From contig NZ_JAFCKF010000007.1 in assembly GCF_018130545.1 (NCBI RefSeq), forward strand, positions 1 through 64,000: a stretch of 64,000 nucleotides of DNA. The letters are read 5' to 3'. Positions 60,641-64,000 of this stretch are shown here, piece by piece. The first letter of the stretch is position 1. The number at the start of each line of letters is the position of its first letter. Source of the DNA: Bradyrhizobium tropiciagri (GTDB taxonomy: Bacteria; Pseudomonadota; Alphaproteobacteria; Rhizobiales; Xanthobacteraceae). A program made the position numbers and the translations under genes. The notes below the pieces were generated by a model. That model worked only from the letters and a program-made list of their open reading frames with translations. It was not told the origin of the DNA and did not search any database.

Positions 60641-61713
60641 CTGACGACTCGCTTCGCATGGGCGTCTGCGAATTGCTGGTCCGCCCAGTCCCTGAACGCG
60701 AAGGTCGATGGGATGCGATCGTCAACGCCCGACATCGTCTGGCGATTCATGAATTCCACAGTGCGCCGGAATTGCACTTCGGTCGGCCGTGGGTCGGACA
60801 TATAGATTTTTGAATTATTGGCGAACGCCTGCTTGAACAGATTGGTGTCGAGGTCAGAGAAGAAGCCGGCGGCCCATTCGGAGTAGACTTGCGGATGGTC
60901 GCCGATCGTCTTCAGCGCTCGCGCAAGGCCTCGATAGTAGGCATTCAAATCGGCCGCCCGCTCCTTGATGATGCGATCTGTTGTCGCAACTGCAATGTAG
61001 AGGAAGTCTTCGAAGAAGGGGGGCGGTCGTGTCGACATATCGAGGAGATACGCTGCACCGAAATCCCGTACCGCCAGATCGGACGTCGGAGAGGATAAGC
61101 CGAAGCCGTCGATCGATCCCTGCTTGAGTGCGGCGAGCATCGCGGCCCCGCCACCTCTTACAGGAACCAGCTGAACATCGGTCTCCGGATTGATGCCATT
61201 TTCAGCGAACAAATATCGAAAAAGCGAATCGGGCGCACCGCCCGCCCCTGTTGTCGCCAGTTTCAGCCCCTTAAGGGCAGCAACACGGTCCGCTACGGGC
61301 GAGTCTAACGTCACCTTCCTTTCCGCAAGAACCGATTTTCGTACAACGATGTGGCTGGCATACTTATTTACCATGCCGGCGATTAGTCGCACCGGCTGCC
61401 CCTTCATCTGCACACGCATTGCCTGGTCGGGCGGTGTCAGTACGATGTCGGCAGATCGGCTGAGGAGCGCGTCGATGTTTGGTGCTCGCTCGGTTGCCAC
61501 AACCGCGACCTCAAGATTCTCATCGCGGAAAAAGCCTTTGGCGATCGCGAAATCTTCCGGCGCCCATAGCCAGGATTTCGACGTAGAGCGAAAGCTGGTA
61601 ATCTTGGAGGGCGCGGCAGCGATTGCCGGAACCGCAAGAGTGGGCGCAGCGGCGAGACTTGCCAGTCCAGCAGTCCGTTTTAAGAGAGTTCGCCTGGAAA
61701 AAGTGGCGGTCAT
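60637..61713 (-). CDS. ABC substrate-binding protein (SsuA/THI5-like)
   Basis: 358 residues. The N-terminus FSRRTLLKRTAGLASLAAA is a twin-arginine-like signal. The mature protein has WLWAPEDFAIAKGFFRDENL, ADIVLTPPDQAMRVQMKGQP, and LKLATTGAGGAPDSLFRYLF, typical of the NMT1/THI5-like group. It binds the transported substrate in the periplasm; identity unknown. It overlaps its neighbours by four bases. Confidence 0.88.
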   Translation of the reverse strand: MTATFSRRTLLKRTAGLASLAAAPTLAVPAIAAAPSKITSFRSTSKSWLWAPEDFAIAKGFFRDENLEVAVVATERAPNIDALLSRSADIVLTPPDQAMRVQMKGQPVRLIAGMVNKYASHIVVRKSVLAERKVTLDSPVADRVAALKGLKLATTGAGGAPDSLFRYLFAENGINPETDVQLVPVRGGGAAMLAALKQGSIDGFGLSSPTSDLAVRDFGAAYLLDMSTRPPPFFEDFLYIAVATTDRIIKERAADLNAYYRGLARALKTIGDHPQVYSEWAAGFFSDLDTNLFKQAFANNSKIYMSDPRPTEVQFRRTVEFMNRQTMSGVDDRIPSTFAFRDWADQQFADAHAKRVVR

Positions 61714-62069
61714 TTTTCCTCCTTTGCGCCAGCCGGATTTGGAGTTGCAATGCCAATGCCCGCGTTCTTTCCCGTGCCTCTTACGGGCACTTCGTCAGAT
61801 CGCGTTTCGTGAGCCGCTCGCGTATTTCCGCCAACAGACGCTCTCGCATTGTGCCCGGGTGTTTTGGGCACCTGATTGCTGCTCGAAAGAGCTTTTCCAG
61901 CGAGGACGACGGCGAGATCCGGCCGGATCCCTTCTTGATTGGCAACGGCAGAACGGACATTGCGACGCACCCCCTCCGCAGCGGCTTTGCGGTCGATGGC
62001 GGAAGTCGTCGGCGATGGTCCGTTAGTTACCTGCCCGCCCTCAATGTTCGGGGTCATGTTCATGCTCAC
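61710..62069 (-). pseudogene. folD: folD remnant between purU and the binding-protein gene
   Basis: The frame (GTG at 62069, stop overlapping the next ATG) keeps four-base overlaps at both ends. Its first half reads SAIDRKAAAEGVRRNVRSAV then EGIRPDLAVVLAGKALSS, aligning with the start of FolD (IDGKAAAxxLRxxV ... GLxPGLAVVLVGxDPAS). From there on the sequence loses similarity, and the remaining ~230 FolD residues are missing. A functional FolD would link with PurU and the one-carbon-releasing dehydrogenase, so the cluster was probably once complete. The identification is by pattern only. Confidence 0.55.
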
Positions 62070-63040
62070 CGGAACACAAGGGTACGATTGCCGTTAAGGA
62101 GCACCTTTCGCTCCACATGAAACTGGACGGCCCGCGCCAGGACGACGGCTTCCACATCGCGGCCGATCGCGGCGAGTTCGTCCGGCTCAAGCGCGTGATC
62201 CACACGGGCAACGTCCTGCTCGATAATCGGGCCTTCGTCGAGGTCTGCTGTCACGTAATGCGCGGTTGCGCCGATCAACTTCACGCCGCGCGTGTGGGCC
62301 TGGTGGTAGGGCTTTGCACCCTTGAAGCTCGGCAGGAACGAGTGATGGATGTTAATCACTCGCCCCTCAAGCGTTCTGCAGAGATCGTTGGAGAGAACCT
62401 GCATATATCGCGCCAGGACTACGAGATCGATGCGCTCTTGCTCGATCAGCTCGAGGAGTCTGGCCTCCTGAACAGACTTCGTGTCGGGCGTGATCGGAAG
62501 ATGATGGAACGGGATGTCGTGTGAAGCAGCCATGCGATAGAAATCGCGATGGTTCGATACGATGGCCGGGATTTCCACGTTGAGTGCGCCGCTGGCGTAA
62601 CGAAACAGCAGGTCGTTTATGCAGTGACCAAACCGCGACACCATGATCAGGAGACGGGGCTTCATTTTGCAGTCGTGCAGTTGCCACGCCATGCCGTAAG
62701 TGGCAGCGACCCCGGCAAAATCAGATTGGAGGTCCGACAGCGCAACCGTTTCTTGCGCCGACACCGAGACTCTCATGAAGAATGTCCCGGTGGATCGATC
62801 CGAGAACTGGGCGCTGTCCAAAATGTTGCACCCGTATTCGACCAGAAAGCCCGATACAGCATGGACGATACCGATCCGATCGCTGCATGAGAACGTCAGG
62901 ACGAAATCGGGTTTCGTCCCGGATGCGCGCGAAAGCTTAGTGGATCGATCGATGCCAATAGCTTCCAGACGATGGTCGGCAAACGGCGGCGGGCCATTCG
63001 GCGACACGTGAGGTTCTCCTATCGCTTCGTTCAGTGTCAT
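62066..63040 (-). CDS. purU: Formyltetrahydrofolate deformylase
   Basis: 324 residues. An N-terminal ACT domain (LTFSCSDRIGIVHAVSGFLVE split as LTFSCSDRIG and IVHAVSGFLVE) is followed by the formyltransferase fold with INIHHSFLPSFKGAKPYHQA (Asn, His) and GATAHYVTADLDEGPIIEQD (Asp). It hydrolyses 10-formyl-THF to THF and formate. Beside demethylating dehydrogenases it balances the folate pool. The N-terminal ~40 residues extend beyond the usual start. Confidence 0.93.
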   Translation of the reverse strand: MTLNEAIGEPHVSPNGPPPFADHRLEAIGIDRSTKLSRASGTKPDFVLTFSCSDRIGIVHAVSGFLVEYGCNILDSAQFSDRSTGTFFMRVSVSAQETVALSDLQSDFAGVAATYGMAWQLHDCKMKPRLLIMVSRFGHCINDLLFRYASGALNVEIPAIVSNHRDFYRMAASHDIPFHHLPITPDTKSVQEARLLELIEQERIDLVVLARYMQVLSNDLCRTLEGRVINIHHSFLPSFKGAKPYHQAHTRGVKLIGATAHYVTADLDEGPIIEQDVARVDHALEPDELAAIGRDVEAVVLARAVQFHVERKVLLNGNRTLVFR

Positions 63041-63099
63041 GGTGCCGCTCGGAGCCTTGGAATAATGTAACGCGCGGATAGGATCGGCATGGATGGCCC

Positions 63100-64000
63100 C
63101 TACGAAGCTGCGGCTAGCGCAGGGGCTGGCTCTTCGCTCAGCTCCTTAACCCGCCTGTTGCCCGGATCGTAGAAGGGACGCAGCGAGACCTCCGCCGGTA
63201 CCCGCTCTCCGGCAACTTCGATCTCGTAGCCGCCACCGTTAACGAACGCCGCATCAACGTTTGCCCCGCGGTTTTCGACGTAACCCATGCCGAGGGGCTT
63301 GCCGATGGTATGCCCGAACGTGCCCGAGGTGACGCGGCCGATTAACACGCCGTCCCGCCAGATAGGCTCGTTGTGGTAGATAAGCTTGTCGGAGTGGCTC
63401 AGGGCAATTTGAACAAGTCGACGCTTCAACCCTTCATCCTTCTGGCGTTGAAGTGCATCTCGCCCGACGAAACCACCCGCCTTCGACCAGGAAACCGCGA
63501 AACCCAATCCGGCTTCCAGCGGCGTGTCCTCGTCCGTGATGTCGTGGCCCCAATGGCGATAGCCCTTCTCCATTCGGAGGGAATTCATCGCGTGATATCC
63601 GGCGAGCCGCATCCCGACGGCCGCACCCTCCTCCTTCACTGTGTCGAAGACACCCTGCGCGAATTCTGTTGGGATATAGAGCTCCCATCCCAGTTCGCCT
63701 ACATAGGTGATGCGACTGGCACGCGCCCGCGCATAGCCGATGTCGATGAGTTGCGAAGTAGCGAATGGAAAGGCCTCGTTGGAGAGGTCCGCGTCGGTGA
63801 GGCGGGATAGTACATCTCTCGACCGTGGCCCCATCAAGCCGAGCACAGCATAGCCAGAAGTGACGTCGACCGCGACTGCACGCGCGCCGTCCGGAATATG
63901 CCGCTGGAGCCAAGCCAGATCACGGGTTTGAGTAGCGGCAGCCGTGACGATCAGAAATTGCGTTTCACCGACACGTGTAATCGTCAGATCAGCCTCGATG
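63100..64000 (-). CDS. GcvT-domain protein, C-terminal part of dimethylglycine/sarcosine dehydrogenase-like enzyme; cut by window edge
   Basis: The frame is open from 63100 to the window end. It reads IEADLTITRVGETQFLIVTA, VLGLMGPRSRDVLSRLT, YVGELGWELYIPTEFAQGVFD, MNSLRMEKGYRHWGHDITDED and SGTFGHTIGKPLGMGYV. These are the folate-binding GcvT-like domains found at the C-terminus of dimethylglycine and sarcosine dehydrogenases, which put the methyl carbon on THF. Whether an FAD domain precedes it lies outside the window. It heads the operon with purU. Confidence 0.85.
   Translation of the reverse strand, partial: IEADLTITRVGETQFLIVTAAATQTRDLAWLQRHIPDGARAVAVDVTSGYAVLGLMGPRSRDVLSRLTDADLSNEAFPFATSQLIDIGYARARASRITYVGELGWELYIPTEFAQGVFDTVKEEGAAVGMRLAGYHAMNSLRMEKGYRHWGHDITDEDTPLEAGLGFAVSWSKAGGFVGRDALQRQKDEGLKRRLVQIALSHSDKLIYHNEPIWRDGVLIGRVTSGTFGHTIGKPLGMGYVENRGANVDAAFVNGGGYEIEVAGERVPAEVSLRPFYDPGNRRVKELSEEPAPALAAAS

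Overview
The window looks like a chromosomal accessory region of an alphaproteobacterium close to Bradyrhizobium/Nitrobacteraceae. The evidence is the high GC content, the style of the pqq/PQQ-alcohol-dehydrogenase genes, the CaiB/MaoC/VOC catabolic cluster, the small Bradyrhizobium-type hypothetical proteins and several IS200/IS605-type TnpB relics. The genus is inferred from gene style; no database was consulted. No tRNA, rRNA or CRISPR array was recognised.

Layout. 0-6.4 kb: the start of a formamidase gene, a translationally coupled nitrite/sulfite-reductase pair, a GlxA-type regulator and a periplasmic SRPBCC protein. 6.6-22.6 kb: a quinoprotein alcohol-oxidation region. It holds a LuxR-type response regulator, PQQ-associated beta-propeller and binding proteins, and a decayed pqq operon (pqqA, a pqqB fragment, no pqqC, pqqD, pqqE). 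These are followed by a branched-chain-amino-acid-type ABC transporter with a LivM-LivG fusion, an FAD oxidoreductase, two cytochromes c and a PQQ dehydrogenase carrying the extra Asp typical of lanthanide-dependent enzymes. 22.7-26.8 kb: a TnpB relic, a globin-coupled chemoreceptor, small proteins and a GST. 27-33.6 kb: a minus-strand catabolic cluster (Gfo/Idh oxidoreductase, AroQ, AroE, CoA-transferase, MaoC hydratase, VOC protein, ketopantoate-reductase-like enzyme) with a divergent LysR regulator.

33.7-52.5 kb is the most unusual part: a DNA-alkylation-repair island. It contains Ada, three further O6-alkylguanine methyltransferases, AlkA, AlkB and two paralogous Oxygenase-NA-type 2OG-Fe(II) oxygenases. 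Each oxygenase is translationally coupled to a classical repair enzyme. DUF72, a PEP-mutase-like enzyme, two near-identical alpha/beta hydrolases and an extra peptide deformylase are interspersed. The island's intergenic gaps, and a few outside it, hold copies of a dispersed repeat of about 24 bp, some arranged as hairpins. A TnpB gene in the island is interrupted by a 1551-bp element with terminal inverted repeats and a perfect 8-bp target duplication. That element carries only a TnpB-related RuvC protein, and relics of the same element family lie at 34.8-35.5 and 55.0-55.3 kb.

53.4-64 kb: a second SRPBCC protein, a kynurenine-formamidase-like hydrolase, and a long minus-strand operon. The operon encodes a dimethylglycine/sarcosine-dehydrogenase-like protein (cut by the window end), PurU, a folD relic, a NitT/TauT-type ABC transporter, a gamma-glutamyltransferase, an HpcH/HpaI aldolase and a D-2-hydroxyacid dehydrogenase. 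It suggests uptake and breakdown of an N-methylated or gamma-glutamyl compound with one-carbon units passed to folate.
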